DNA of 64,000 nucleotides from Trogon surrucura (taxonomy: Eukaryota > Chordata > Aves > Trogoniformes > Trogonidae), in assembly GCA_020746105.1 (NCBI GenBank), contig CM036658.1, positions 13,438,689-13,502,688 on the forward strand, given 5' to 3'. Below the pieces are notes generated by a model. That model did no database searches and was not told the origin of the DNA. It worked only from the letters and a program-made list of their open reading frames with translations. This document shows positions 35,614 through 49,004 of the stretch, in pieces. Position 1 is the stretch's first letter. Each line of letters begins with the position of its first letter. The position numbers and the translations under genes were made by a program.

Positions 35614-38101
35614 TTCCCAAGCAAGTAATTGAAGGAACATGTGACCCATTTAAATTGTTCCCTCCAGCAAACAGTTTACATAGTAATTGTATTGTAGCAA
35701 TAATTTTGAAATTATATTCCCAGAAGATAACATATACAGATTGTACACTAAGCTTGGAAACTCAAATTTTCTTGTGATAACATAAAAATGTATGAAATTG
35801 ACCTGAATGGTTTCTACCAAATAAGGAGTTTATTAGCCAATCATTTGAAAATTGTTGCTGAAATTTCTCTGTGTGTGGCAGCAGTAAAGAAATAATGCTA
35901 TGTGACCCATTTTTGTGTCCTTTGCTACGCAGTAAAGTTCTTACACAGTTGAGCAAATGCTTTGTGAAACTGGGATCTTAATCATCCAAAAATGAAAACT
36001 CTCTTAAAGACAGGAATCTAAATGACACTCTTATTTCATGGAGAATCAAGATTATTTGCTTGTCACACGGGTCCAAAGGGTATACTGACCCTGGTCGGAA
36101 ATCTCGAATCTACGCCAGATAGCAAAATGTGCCTACTGCACAATTTGTAATCAAGCTTATGCCAAAAAGGAGTCTTAGCTCAACCCTGAAGTCATCCTAA
36201 GCACATTTAGTGCCTTGGCAAGGGCCTCACTTCTTGCATTCATGGTTCTGGATGAATTGAGTACCGATGGAGGTATGTAGCACACAGGTTCAGAGGTAGG
36301 CTACAACACATAGAGATGTTCTCAGTAGGAGCACTGGCTTTATTTTTAGTTCCCTGGCATCACTCACTTCTTCAGTAATGTTTACAGAGTCACTTCCGTA
36401 TTTAGTGTTGTCAGCTCTGGGTCTTTCTGGGTCAAAAGGAATACTCTTCCTTTTTGCAACACCGGCCCTCCCTTGCCTATTAGTTTATCTGTATAAATAA
36501 ATGTATCTGTTGCAGATTTGTAATTTAATAATAAAGAGAAACTATTATTCTGCTTTAATAATAAAGAAACAAAAAATTTACTTTAAATTCCAAATACATG
36601 GTCACATCTTAAAAAAACTTTTAGTGCCCTGAAGAGTAAGACATAGTTTTTTTCACTCTGCTTTTTTAAATATTCTGACTGGAGAAGTAGTGCTTGCTAT
36701 CTGATCCTCATCATAGATTTTGCTTGAGGCCTCTGGAGAGGTTTTTTATGAAAGTCACCAATTCAGTTGCTGCATCTAAATCTGACAGGACTAAATGAGG
36801 TCTTTCAGCTGCTGGAGCTCATAGTCTGCGTTACGAACACACTGAAGTGTTGATAAGTCTTAATTCATAACCTGAATTGTCTTAACATATGAACAGTTGA
36901 ACAGCCTTGCTACAGATAGACAGCGTGGACAGCTTGTGTGAACAACCAAAGATGGCGATGTGCACCATCTGGATGCTTTCCAAGCATATGATGGCACTAT
37001 GAGGAAGTTAGAAAATTCTTCCTAGCATATGCTCACAGCTCTGTCACAGATCTATCCCTTCATTTTTCATATACTTCTGTCACTTGGAAGTATAGACATC
37101 TCATGCTCCAATCCCATGTTTTCTTTCATCTATAGGGAATGGTAACTGGTTCTTCACCCTACTTTCTTCCTTTTCTTTTTTTTGGTAAAACTCCCTAGAA
37201 CCTCCTCCTTTTTGGGAAGGGAGGAGTTACTTATTCACTGTTTGTTCTTGTTCCTTGGCCATCATCAAGGAAACAAAAGAAAACTAGTGTTCTTAGAATA
37301 CTTTCAAGGAGCAACTGAAGGTCAGCCTGGTACAAACTCCTTTTCTTCTTGACATATACTATCTATTGATAAGACTGATGCCCCTTTTGGTTTCTCTATA
37401 GTTTAGTGAAGAAGGTAAGCCTGAGGTGATGGCTGCTGGAAGCAGAGAGAGGAGCAAAATGGAAAAGAAAAAGGAGTGTAAGGTTTCTTATAAGGGAGTC
37501 TGAATGTCAGAACTCATATCTAAATATCAGCCCCTTCTAACACTGTATTTAGACATCGGTCTCTGGCTACCAAGGGAAATTACTTATCCATCTGTGCTAT
37601 TATATTTCTCACTGAAATGTGAACAATAATTAGAGATGAGCCAGAAACAACAAATCACAATAGGTAAGCACATATTTTAGATGATTTACAAAGAGAAGTT
37701 ATCCTACTGCCCATACATGACGGGCAAGTCGGAGGAATAACCAGGATAACAAAATCACAAGTTTTCAATTGTGCCCCCACCCTGCTTAATTCCCTTTAAG
37801 AGAAAAACAATGGGAAAAGTGCAGGGAGTGCCTACTGCTTACTCCTTGAATTCCAAACTCTGAGAGAAGGTCTTCTGTTATGGAAATTAAGTCATTCCTT
37901 TTCCTTCAGTACCTTTAAGAAAGGTATGAATGAGGGTTATAGCAAGAAATTATATGTATCAGAAAAAGATTTTATACAAGAAACTATTTTTGCTCCCTTA
38001 CAACTAATTGTACCAGAATCATGTAACTGCAGTAACATTGGTAGATGTCCTGTCTATAACATACAGAGCTTTTGTAACTACTGCGAGTACTAATTAGCAG
38101 G
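35614..38101. other. Unique DNA, no gene identified
   Basis: No coding signal and no recognised repeat. The segment around 36060-36360 is somewhat LTR-like in style, but no ends or target duplication were found. Confidence 0.45.
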
Positions 38102-38930
38102 TGTCCTGGGTTTAGATAAAAACCCAGTCCTGTTTAGTGATTTTTACTTTCCAGTTTAGTGTCTTCTAAAAGGCTGCACGTTCTGAAGTCAGCAGCATGT
38201 TTTTGCAGACAGTGTGTGCTACTGGCAGTGATAACACCTGATGTTTACAGTCACTGCCTGGGACTGGGATGCAGAAAGGCTCTTGCTGATACTTATTCCT
38301 ATAGTGACCAAGGCCACTGCTGGCTCTTGTGTGCCACCCTGGGGGTGCCGGGTAGTAAGAGGGGATTACAAGGAAGTAAAAGGTGGCACCTCTGGGGGGT
38401 AATAGACAGGACAGGTGACCAACGAGAGTATTCCATCCCATATACGTCATATCTAGTATAAATTGAGTGATCACGGGAGTTTCATCCCTTTTTGCCTTTT
38501 TGTTCACCCCGTTTCGGCCTTTTCACCCTTTTTTTCTGCAATGGCCGGTGTCCAGAGAGGACTCCATCTGACCTCCTGCTTTTGATCCGGATCCTGAGTT
38601 CCCGAATCCAGCTCCCTGTATCCAGCTCCTGCCGCCGCTGAGCCTGGGGCTGCCCCAGTGCCTCCTGCTCTGCAGCACCAGTGGGGATTGCTATCGGGGG
38701 AGGGAGTCGGGTTTGATATCGGGCTACTATCTGTAGTTCTATATAGTTCTTTACTTTTATCTTTTTACCATTATTTCTCTTATTTTCATTAAAGCTGTTC
38801 TAGTTTTTTTCTTCTCTCACCTGTAAGTCTCTCTGCCTCATTCCCTTTTCTCTTCCCATTTGTGGGGGGGAAGAGTGGGTTAGAGAGCGTCTGTCCGTGT
38901 TAGTGGCCGGCCCAGCCCTAACCTGCGACA
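38102..38930 (+). mobile_element. Solo ERV LTR, 829 bp, same family as 3366-4194
   Basis: Starts TGTCCTGGGTTTAG and ends CCTGCGACA. A TATA-like GTATAAATT lies at 38457-38465 and ATTAAA at 38788-38793. The flanking five bases are GCAGG and ACAGG, a target duplication with one mismatch. Length equals the copy at 3366-4194, and by eye they differ only by scattered substitutions. Because that copy is on the other strand, the two form an inverted pair about 34 kb apart. The frames 38159-38461 (+) and 38166-38507 (-) are inside the LTR and are not genes. Confidence 0.88.
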
Positions 38931-40654
38931 ACAGGGCATGTTTCAAAATGCTTGCACCTTCACAATCCCGTGCTTCAAGATCATTTGGAAGATGCAACTA
39001 GCTTAGAATACGAGTGCCAGCTCTGTTAGTGGGGTTAGATGGCAGAAAGAATATGAGAACAATTTCTCCAAAAATCATCCTGGATATGTACTCAGATGTC
39101 AGTGTTGCTGAGGTGTAGATACAAATGCCTTGGGACAGGGGCTGTCCCTACTTCTCTTCAAGAGAGATGATTCACTATATTTTAATACTATCTGGGTCAT
39201 ATTTGATTCAATAACATAATAATAATGGCTGTGATTCCAGCTACTTCAGCAATTGCTTCTCAGTATCATCACAGTCCATCAGCTGATGAACTTCTGAACC
39301 TTTTTTCTTCTCTCTTAGCTTTAATTTTCTTTTAATTTTGAATTTTCTTACTCACCATTCCACCTTGGTATAAGATTTTCAGAGGATTTTGGGACAACTG
39401 ACTCATTTGACCATTCATTTATGCTGCAGCCTGGCTTAGTCTTCATGTGTCCCTTTTGTTAGGAAATTTGAATACTGTGAATTGCCTATACCTGCAACAC
39501 AGCATTAAACCTCGATATACCTGCACACAGCTCAGTGCATACTGTAATCCATTATTAGTATGAAGTAACTATTAGTCCATTTGCCCATACTTTGGCACCT
39601 CCATATCATACTGCTGATATTCATGAAGTTGAAAGATATTCCTTTCTCATGTTTGGTGTTTCTTCTAAGTTTATATTTTTGCCATGTTCCATATGTATGC
39701 ATTTGAAAATAGGGTGTCTGAAATATGATCAAAGTCTAATTCCAGCTGAGAGTTGAAGATTGTGTAAATTAATCACAATGAGGTTGTGTTTGTAACAGAT
39801 ACTATATGATCATTCTACCTGTAGTTTGTAGTTCCCTCTGTTCACATTTAACAGTGCACAAAACCATTTTATTTGTTTCAATGCTATTCTACCTTTAGAA
39901 AATATGCACAGTCCATTTTTGCACACACATTGACAACTGTGACAAAGAAAAATATTTACTTAGTCCGGATAATTTCTAGTTTTCAGTTATTTTCGATCTT
40001 TTTTGAATGCAACATGGCTCCTTGACATGACAGAATTAGCCCTACTCTTTAAATGTTGAGTACATCCCTGATGATTTTAACCAAGTTTCTTTTGTGTATG
40101 AAGAACTAACAAAGATTAGCTGACTTTACATGCTTCACACTTCTTGGTTCAAGCTCTTGCTTTGGAAATCTAGTTTGAAAACAAAGACATCCAGGAGTGA
40201 AGTCTCTCTTGGTCCAAGCATTGAGATTTTGCTTGATCTGTGACTTCAGAAAGACATACAGAAATACTCACAGGGTTGAAGAGATGGTACCAGGAAACAG
40301 ATCATGCAGAGCTTGAATCCCTTCCATCTAGCTGTTCCCTCTGCAAGTTGCAGGGTTCTTAAATTAGGGATTTACACATCTCTAAAAGTAACAAGCCCCT
40401 AACAAGGAACACTTATCAGTGCAGGCACAGATGGCCAGACGCTATCCTCCTCAAAAAAAGACCCACTGCCAAGACAGAAGGAATGTTCACACCCCTGGAA
40501 AAAAAAACGTTACCTCGTGACAGAAGAGCATGAGTCTAATGGCAAACAGAGATACGCTACAAGGAAAAGCAGAACCACAGCCTGTTCAGAGGTAAGTAGT
40601 TGTATGCTATAAATGGTCCAGAGCTCTGAGTACACTGCTGCTGTACTTGCCTAT
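38931..40654. other. Unique DNA, no gene identified
   Basis: No recognised repeat or convincing frame. Confidence 0.5.
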
Positions 40655-41757
40655 TGTAGTGGTTTGAGCCTGGCCAATGGTCAGGTACCCACACAGACTA
40701 GCACTCTCCCCTTCTCTGCTAGATGGGGGGAGAAAATATAATGAAGGACCCATGGTATGAGATAAGGACAGGGAAATCACTCACATCTACCGTCCTGGGC
40801 AAAACAGACTTGATTTTGGGGATATTAGTTAAATTTATTAAAGAATAAATAAGAGAACAGTGGTGAGAAATAAAAACAGATCTTAAAAAAAAAATAACAC
40901 CTTCCTCGCATCCCTCTCTTCTTCCTGGGTTTAACATCAGTCCCAGTTTATCCACCTTCTCTCCAGAACAGCACAGGGGGACTGGGAATGGGGGCTACGG
41001 TCAGTTAATCTGATGTTGTCTCCACTGCTTCTTCTTCCTCCAGGGGAGGAGTCCTCACTTTTGCCCTGGGCCATTGTGGGGTCCCTGTCATGGAAGACAA
41101 TCTTCACACACTTTCTATGATGTGAGTCCTCTCACGAGAGACAGTTCTTCACAAACTGCCCCAACATCAGTCTCTCTCAGGGGAAAACTGCTCCAGAGTG
41201 AGTCCCCCACAGCATCACACAAGTCCTGCCAACCAACCTACTCCTGCATGGGCTTCTCTCTCCCCATGGGCTACAGGTTCTGGCAGGAACCTGCTCCAGC
41301 ACAGGGTTCCCATGGGGTCACAGCCCCCTTCAGGCATTCACTCACTCTGATGTGGGGTCCTCCATGGGCCACAGGTGAACACATGCCGTCACACCCATGG
41401 GCTGCAGGGGGACAGCCTACCTCACCGTGGTCTTCACCATGACCTGCAGGACTCTCTGCTCTGGTGCCTGGAGCACATTCTGCCCTCCCTTCTTCACTGA
41501 CCTTGGTGTCTTCACATATCCTCACTCCTCTGTCTCTCTGCCAGCTGTTATGTGACACATTTCTTAAATATGTTCTCACAGAGGTGTTCCTGTCCTATTG
41601 TTACTGATAGGCTCAGCCTTGCCCAGTGGCAGGTCTGTGTTTAGAGTCAGCTGGCATTGGCTCTGTCAGACTCAGGAGAGGCTTCTAGCAGCTTCCTGCA
41701 GAAGCCACTCCTACAGCCACCGTTGCCACTGAAATCCGACCAGGTAAACCCAATACA
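40655..41757 (-). mobile_element. Solo ERV LTR, about 1.1 kb
   Basis: On the minus strand it starts TGTATTGGGTTTACCTGG and ends AAACCACTACA. The flanks CCTAT (40650-40654) and CCTGT (41758-41762) agree at four of five positions, an aged target duplication. Its end (GTGAGTGATTTCCC and the block after it) resembles an LTR common in birds, as I remember it. A TATA-like ATATTTAAG (41563-41571) and AATAAA (minus strand, 40834-40839) are in the right order. Frames 41074-41442 (+) and 41271-41579 (-) come from low-complexity LTR sequence and are not genes. Confidence 0.78.
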
Positions 41758-43923
41758 CCTGTACATTCTTATTGCTAAGTGTAAAGCAGGACTGTGGAAT
41801 GCATACTGGAAAACGGTCTGTAAATGCAAAGAGCAAAGAAATGCAGAGGACGAAGAAAGCTAGAGCATGCTTCTATGCTGATATCTAAGGGGTGGCATAA
41901 TGTGATGGCATTTCGTTACAGTTGAGGAAATTGCTTACTCCTTAATACGCAGTTTTAGTCTAGGAATACAGTAGATACATATTACTGAGATGTTGGTGAC
42001 TAAGCTCCGTAATTCACAAAATAAGCACTGTACCATTTAATGGCTCACCCAGCCTTTTATGGATGACACACAAAACTCACTCTCTGAGATATTTTAATGC
42101 TTTTTAAAATATCATGAATTAAAGTCGTTCTACCACTGCAAGTGATCCAAAGCCATTGATTATATATGTATGTGTGTGTTTACAGCCATAAGTATTAATA
42201 TTGTGTCATGCTGGACATTATTTCAATGTGGGGAGAGATGTTTTTAAAGCTGCTTACATTTGCATTAAGTGTATGCTGTGTGAAGTGCAGATGTATAGAT
42301 CAGTGAGAGCCATTGGCTAAAGCAGTGAGCAGAAACTGGTTTATTAAAACTGTACTTTTTATTGAAGACAAGATACACTTGTACAGAATAACAATCTAAG
42401 AAGAATTGAAAGCAAAAAGATTCCAGTAATCACAGCCTGATCTTTAAAATTTCTGCTGATTTTAAAAGGTTAATATTACAGTGGATTTTTTTTCTTCTTT
42501 GTTTGATACCTGTTTTTTGATCTTTCCTGTATGTGGGGGTAAGTAGACTTGTTCTTAATTAAAAAGCTACAAGATGAAGAGTAAATTATTGCTACTTTTG
42601 CTTTACTTTAACTGCTTTATTATTTGAGGATAATCTGGCTTGTTAAATTGCTATACTACTATTTTAAAAGGCTTTTATGCTGAAATCAGTACTGCTTTAG
42701 TGCAATGAATATTCCAAGTGTAGGAAGCATTTCCCCCCTACAAACACTCTCTCTAGCAGGTAAAATCACATGCCATGGCTCTGTAGCACCAGAACTCAGC
42801 AGAACACCCCCTTATGTAAAAACAAACTTACCTGTGTTACTAAGTCTTACGTACCTGCATAGGGCTAAAGCATGTGCTTACAAACTTGACTGAAATGAAA
42901 ATATTATTACTGAACGAGGGTTGTCACTAAGCTTTGGGATGCCTGGAGCACTGCAAAAATGAGACCATTGAAAGCAAGGGCAAATAATAACCGGAAGGCA
43001 AAGTCTTCCAGCTTTGCAACTTGTTGTGTACTTCTGAATGGTCTGCAGTGGGTAGAGGAGTCTTTGTCCCTTGTTAACTCAGAGCCTTATGCACAGGCAG
43101 AGTTTCTGCCGTGTTATTGCCTTAACACAGGGTTAATATCAAGACTAGTTTGAATTTGAGACGGTTTATACCACTAACAATGATGATTTCCACTTGTTAG
43201 GGTCTCAAACGGGAGTCCTATTTTAGAATACTTTTGAGCAAACTGTTCTCAATATGACAAAATATTAGAAATCCCAGAGCATTAGGTGTAATGCTTCTTA
43301 TACTGGTCTGTTGGTATCTAAGTAGTCCACTGTTTCTACTCATTTTACATCTCCAGGCCCTCATCAGAAGGATGAGGATGAATGCAAACAACAGTTGTTT
43401 TTCATCAGACTTAAGTAGTGTTACATTACCTGTTTTAGTGTTCTGTGGGATAAGTGGGACTCCCTGAAGGTTCTCATGATTTAGGGTGAAGTATGTCGAG
43501 GTAAAGCTCCACTCCTTAGGTGACCTGGACAAGCTTCCTTTGGGGAACCTCTCAAGCTTTTACTGAGAGACCCTCTGGCATTTCTTTCAGCTCTTTTAAC
43601 TCAAGTCCCAAATACAGAGAGCGGAACTGGAGGCTTAAGCTGTCTTCTGCAACAGATCTTGTGGTGAGACAGACATTTTAATGGATTTGTAGAGAGAAAA
43701 AATGGGCAAGGAAGCATATGCTGTTCCAAGTAGCTGGAACATTGCTAAGCTTTCTACCTTCATAAGAAAGTGAAACCTGCAATTATATCTGTTATGTTTC
43801 TTGGAAGGTACTGAAAAATAAGGCATTGGAACGCCTTTAGAGAATTTCTTTTCAGTCAAGAATTAAGGGCAATTTTATTATCCTCATGGATTTAATCTTC
43901 GTCAGTGAATACTGCTGCCTTGT
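41758..43923. other. Unique DNA, no gene identified
   Basis: AT-rich; no repeat recognised. The frames present (for example 43218-43532 on the minus strand) show no family resemblance. Confidence 0.5.
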
Positions 43924-44221
43924 TCAAGGATTCAGCTGAATGTATGAATATTCTGCTGCTGTTTCAGCTGGAAATCTGGGTAAATACCTTGGGTTGTATT
44001 TCCTGACTGGTTTAGGCTTTTTCTTCTTTTTCTGGTTGCCATGGTTTTTATTATAATGGGGTTCAAGAACACTCTCAAGATACGTTCTACACTTTTTGAA
44101 AAGCCCTTCTCATCACTACCAAGATTGGAGACACTACTTTCCTCCTTCTCGTCAAAGGTCCTCCTTGGGAACATGTTCCTGGCTGGTGGTGCACTCTTCT
44201 TTTTGCATTTTGTTCTTTTAG
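43924..44221 (-). other. Candidate terminal coding exon, lysine-rich, possibly frameshifted
   Basis: Minus strand. An acceptor (CCTTGTTCACACTTAG) precedes 44221. The first 40 or so codons read KRTKCKKKSAPPARNMFPRR and an acidic part (DEKEESSVSNLGSDEKG). Near 44100 the more protein-like frame shifts: the second part reads a basic, proline-rich tail (KKKKKPKPVRKYNPRYLPRF) to TGA at 43924-43926. AATAAA on the minus strand follows at 43874-43879, at a normal distance for a short 3' UTR. No poly-A remnant follows, which argues against a retrocopy. Either a pseudogene exon or two chance frames; I do not recognise the protein. Confidence 0.3.
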
Positions 44222-47200
44222 CTAAGTGTGAACAAGGTAGGGTTCCAAAAAGGGAAAGCACCCTGTGTATTTGTATTGCTATCCTGTTAGGATCACTAGA
44301 GGTAGATCTCAATGAGAGCAGAAAGCCACACAGTTTGCAGCTGCTTTCTAGACCGAACAAGAGAAATGGCTGTTCTGTGAAACAGGTAGACTATCGCTTG
44401 AGTTTACCTATACTGATTCTACCGCTTTTTTGGGGGGAATCATCTTACTCTGTCAAACAAAGCTGTTCGTAACTGAACTCCTGTGAGCTTCATGCTCATT
44501 TACACACATAAAATTTTGCATTTGATGTGTGCTTTTAAGCCTGATTTGAGGTGATGCAGACTAGCTCATTACCACACTCTGTGCAGGGACATCTACTTCT
44601 GGTTTGAATTGTAACCTCAGGCTAGAGACTGAGCCTGTCCTTCACCACCTCGCTAAAGAATGCTCTCCTCCTGAAGCGGTCAGAAATACTCCCACAGAGT
44701 TTATCTTTAGATGAGAGGAGGGAGAAAATGAGAATTTCAACTACTTGTCTTAGTGGTAACAGTGAGTTAGGAATTTAGCAGCTGTCCATTGGAAGTTTTT
44801 GTAAGTCTCATCCATTATCCAACTGAACTTTTTTCTTTTGTTCCATCAAAGATTTAAAGGTAAGAATTTGAATAAAAGCAAGAGACTTGAGGGCAAATCA
44901 GCCTGTGTCAAGAGTACCTAATTACAGTGAAAAACACGAGCTGAATTTTGTTGATAACCACTGTATCTTTTTTACCCCTTTTATAAAATATTGCTTCACA
45001 ACATCACAATGAATGCCACATGAAAATTACTCAGTGCCAATCATACTACAGCCTTGGCATAGGGAGAGGAGTGCTTACAACTGATGCACTGTCTGTCCTG
45101 TCTACAAATCTTAGAGGAGCGTGTGGGAAATGTCTCCAGTCACCTTGTGTCATGTTTGGTCATAAACCATTTTTGTATGCAACTTACAGTGTAAGAAAAG
45201 TTTTATATGTAAAGGGAGACCTTCCATATTTTGTCCTGAGTGGTGAATCAGTAAAGTGAAAACCAAGTAACAAAATGGATGTCAGTTCAAAGGAAAGTGA
45301 TATAGAGCCAAACAACTAAGAAAAAGTGATCAGAGTTCACAGGTAGCACTGTGAAAAACAGAGCATATACACCAAAGAGGTTTTGCATTCTCTGGGCGGC
45401 ATAAGGCATCAAACAAGTAAAGGTACTGAAAGTTAAACAGTACTGAAAAGCCCCCCAAATTATTAAGTACTGCAAAAATGTGAAAAAGTGCCCCAGGAAA
45501 ATACTTCTGTAATCTAAAAACTGCAGCAGATATGAGTAGAAAAGGTAATACAGGCTTGGAGACCATCAGTAAATGTCTTTTTCACTAGGTAGATAGTAAA
45601 ATTAGACATTACTGGGATACTGAGAGAAGACCAAGCAAAGCCTATATGTTACAAGCCTTATCAAGTGCTCATTTTCTGTCTGCCAACTGTTTTTTTGTGA
45701 CCCAGATTTGGCAGAGGACTTCTGCCAATGTTATTTTCCCTGGCATGGCTGTGAACAATAAATGCCACATTGTAGTTGCAGCTACAAGCTGGGACTTTCC
45801 TATGTAAAATGGTATCTTCCATTTAATCTTTACTGTAAAATACAACAGAAAAAAACATACACAGAAAAAGAAATACACTGTTAGTGCATTAAAAGACACA
45901 ACTTTGCAATAGATTATATCCTAGGTATTCTTTGTATTACAAGTGCATATTGTAACATTTGCAAGTCTAGGACATTTCTATAATTATATGGCTTGCCAAG
46001 TAAATAATTGTAGCAGTGAAAGTTACTGAAGGAGGAATATAAAGGACTCTGTGTAATCACCTAATCACAGACAGGAATGTTCTGTAACGCAGATATCTTT
46101 CATTGTTCTGAATACTGGAAGGTTAAATTCAGGAAGCTGAAAGTTTCTAAAACAAAAACCATTATCCCATTAAAAATACATGGAGATTATAATAATAAAA
46201 ATGCCTGTATTTGAAACAGGCTGCTCAGAAATTTTTCAAAGGACAAAAGTAGAGTCTGTAATGTCAGAAAGGATAATAATATTATCAAAGATCTTTTATA
46301 CAGACAAAGTAGATTCTAGTCCCACATGTTTTATAAACTGTACTCAGGAGTAATTTTTTCCCACCAGTGGAAACCACTGAGCAAACATAAACTGGTCCCT
46401 TCCAGCAGTACAGGGACTTGGATCGATCCTCCGTGAGAGAAAGGGTGGTTTTGCTCCAGAGAACCACCTGGAGGAGTTACGGTGATGGTGCAGAGCTTAG
46501 GGAAGGGCAAAGAAGTGCTGGCACTAATCCCTACAGCTTCAATATTTCAGTACTTGTTATCTGTCCTGATATCTCCTGAAAAAAAAAATGAATCAGAGAT
46601 GTTTTGTATTACAGCTTTACTTCCACACAGGCTTTCTGCTATCTTGGAAATCCTCTGGTGGAAATACTTCCCTCTGATGCAAGACCAGAAATTGCAAATG
46701 GTAAGCTGGGACACAAAAGTAGGGATTGCAAGAAGCCATGATATTTACTGAGTGAAGGTAAAAAGTAAGGTGTGACAGACATGGAGAAGCTGCAGAACAT
46801 GTGTAACACAACATTGCTTTGCCGATATACAGTACTGCCAGCAGAAAGGCATACAAATGCATTTCATTGTTTTTGAGACTGCAAAATATGTAAGGATGTT
46901 ATTTAAAGGAAGAGAAGTTCATAAAGACAAAATATTGAAAAATATCAAAATGACATGAAGCACATAAAACAATAATAAAACAAACCCCAGACTTTTATTT
47001 TTACCTATTTTTCTTTTACTGTTACAAATCAAAAAAATGCCAGACGCAGTTATACTACCACTACCTCTCTGCACTGCATGATGCAAGTCCATGGCTAATC
47101 TATCTTTCATTATTTCCATTGTGGTTTAAAAGAAAACCTAAAATTTTAACTGATTTTACTAGAACTGTTTGCTTACAGCCTTTTTTTTTTACAGTGGAAC

Positions 47201-48189
47201 ACTAAAAGAAACTGATAATATTGTTGGTAGATGACTGTATGTCTAGGCTGACACACAGACTCCTTTGGTACAGGTTGTGTGAGTGAATGCTCACCATGGA
47301 AAGGAAGTAAAAGGCTCTCAACATGGGTCTGAGGACTTGTGTTATCAGGGACAGACAGGGCCATATCTTGCATGTTCTTGGGCAAAATTAGGTGTTGGGT
47401 TAAAGTTGTGTAGAAAAACATTGTAGCCTGATTTAATATATAAAATGGTATTGAGACTTGGATTAGAGATTCCAGGCAATTATCAGAAGGCATATTACCT
47501 TTTTTGTTAAAAAAAAAAAAAAAAAGAGAACAAGAAAAAAGACATAGAGTTCAACTCCAGTGTCTCTTATGTATGAATATTATATGGTCATCAATACATA
47601 TCACACACTTGCAATGAACTGCTAACTGAAGGATTACAAACCAGTTAGTATTGTGTTTGGATACTCTTTTATATAGTTCCAGGAAAATGCAAAGGAGTAT
47701 AAAATCTTGTTTTGTTACCTGGTGTGTGTTTAACTAAGATACTTCTGCATGCTGTGTTATTCTATCCAGCTATTAAGAGCTGTGCTTCCTGACTAACCCA
47801 TTGTTGCACTACTTACCTAGACTTGGATTTCCTTATCTCATTCCCTGGTACTTTATTGCCACCTTTGGATCTACATGTTCCTCCAAACTAACATAATTTG
47901 TAATAAAATATACGTCACCATATTTGTATCAGTATCTTATGCGAAGTCCTTCTCACATATATAGGTAGACAGACAAGTATTTTTATCACTGAAAAAAAAT
48001 ATTCCTCTCACTTAGAGAGGAGAAAAGAAAAAAAAAATTGAAGAAAAGAACAAAGTATCTTATCAGTTATTATCAGTTATTACTGATGAAATCATCTATG
48101 AATTCTTTAAGTAGATCTCATTGACTGGAGACCTCTCTGGTTACTGTACTATCTAACATCTTAATGCAATTTCCCTTTCCTGGGAGGAA
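44222..48189. other. Unique DNA, no gene identified
   Basis: AT-rich. The minus frame 47173-47493 (106 codons) has a protein-like look, but no splice sites or relative could be given. A run of A lies at 47509-47525. A short local duplication (TTATCAGTTA twice) lies at 48060-48080. Confidence 0.45.
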
Positions 48190-49004
48190 CCTCTGCTGCC
48201 AGCCGCTCACTGCGGGAGTAGACAAGAACCTCCTGAGCCCGCAGAACAAAACGGTATGTTTAATTAGTATAGGAAGCCTGTAAGTCGTACGCATGACCGG
48301 GGCAGCTGGTAAATCGCGCAGAGACGTCTGGCGTGCAGCACAGTCCCTGTAAGGGAGGGTACCCTGAGGGAAGGGAATTTGCTCATTGGCAGGCTGCCCG
48401 AGACTGCTTTTAAGGGCTTACTGAGCAAATTCAAGGTTACCACTGTATTCCAGTAGTGGAAGCCAAGACGGACCTGCTAATGATTGTATAAGAAGAAGGT
48501 GAAGGGTAAGCGGACTTCTTGTGATTCTATCATTCTTAAGTTTACTACCTCATGTGAATTTGTTAATTTTAACTTTGATGCTGCTAATTTTGATTTGTGT
48601 GATTATATGAAAGGATGAGTGATTGAGACGTAGTCTGACTACGAAGCGAGTGCGGAGTTCTGATCCGCGGTCCCGTGTTCTCCGCAAGGAGAGCAGCCGG
48701 AGACGAACGAAGCGTATGAAATTTTATCCTTGTTATTGTAATACGAGTTTTTAAGGCTGGCAGGGAGGGAATCACTTGTCAGGTGGCTTGGAATTTAAAG
48801 TGCTTTCCTCAAATCCCTAACAGGTGTGTTAGGAATTTGAGATAATTTAATTAGTGTGTAAGAGAGAGAATTTGATCCCTGACCTTTGGAATGTGTGGGA
48901 GGAAGGTTGGGAAAAAGTTGTAAAAGTTTGTAAGAACGATTTGTGTGGAAGCTTGAGAAAAGACAGAAAAGCAAATAGTTGTAGATTTACAAAGATATTA
49001 AAAG
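48190..49004 (+). other. Probable proviral leader region
   Basis: A noncoding stretch between the unclear left edge and the gag start. A splice-donor-like GAAGGGTAAGCGG is at 48497-48509. I could not identify a primer-binding site with confidence. The left border may be anywhere between about 48150 and 48250. Confidence 0.45.

Noticed and set aside
36060..36360. A stretch that looked like another solo LTR
   Set aside because: No TG...CA ends with matching flanking duplication could be found, and no TATA/polyA pair in order.
41074..41442. A 122-codon plus-strand frame
   Set aside because: It lies in antisense within an LTR; the sequence is low-complexity Pro/Ser/His-rich and has no family resemblance.
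47173..47493. A 106-codon minus-strand frame with protein-like composition
   Set aside because: No convincing splice donor, no family match and no partner; likely a chance frame.
48150..48250. A possible primer-binding site and remnant of the 5' LTR
   Set aside because: No sequence matching the end of the 3' LTR precedes it, and no 18-base tRNA complement could be named.
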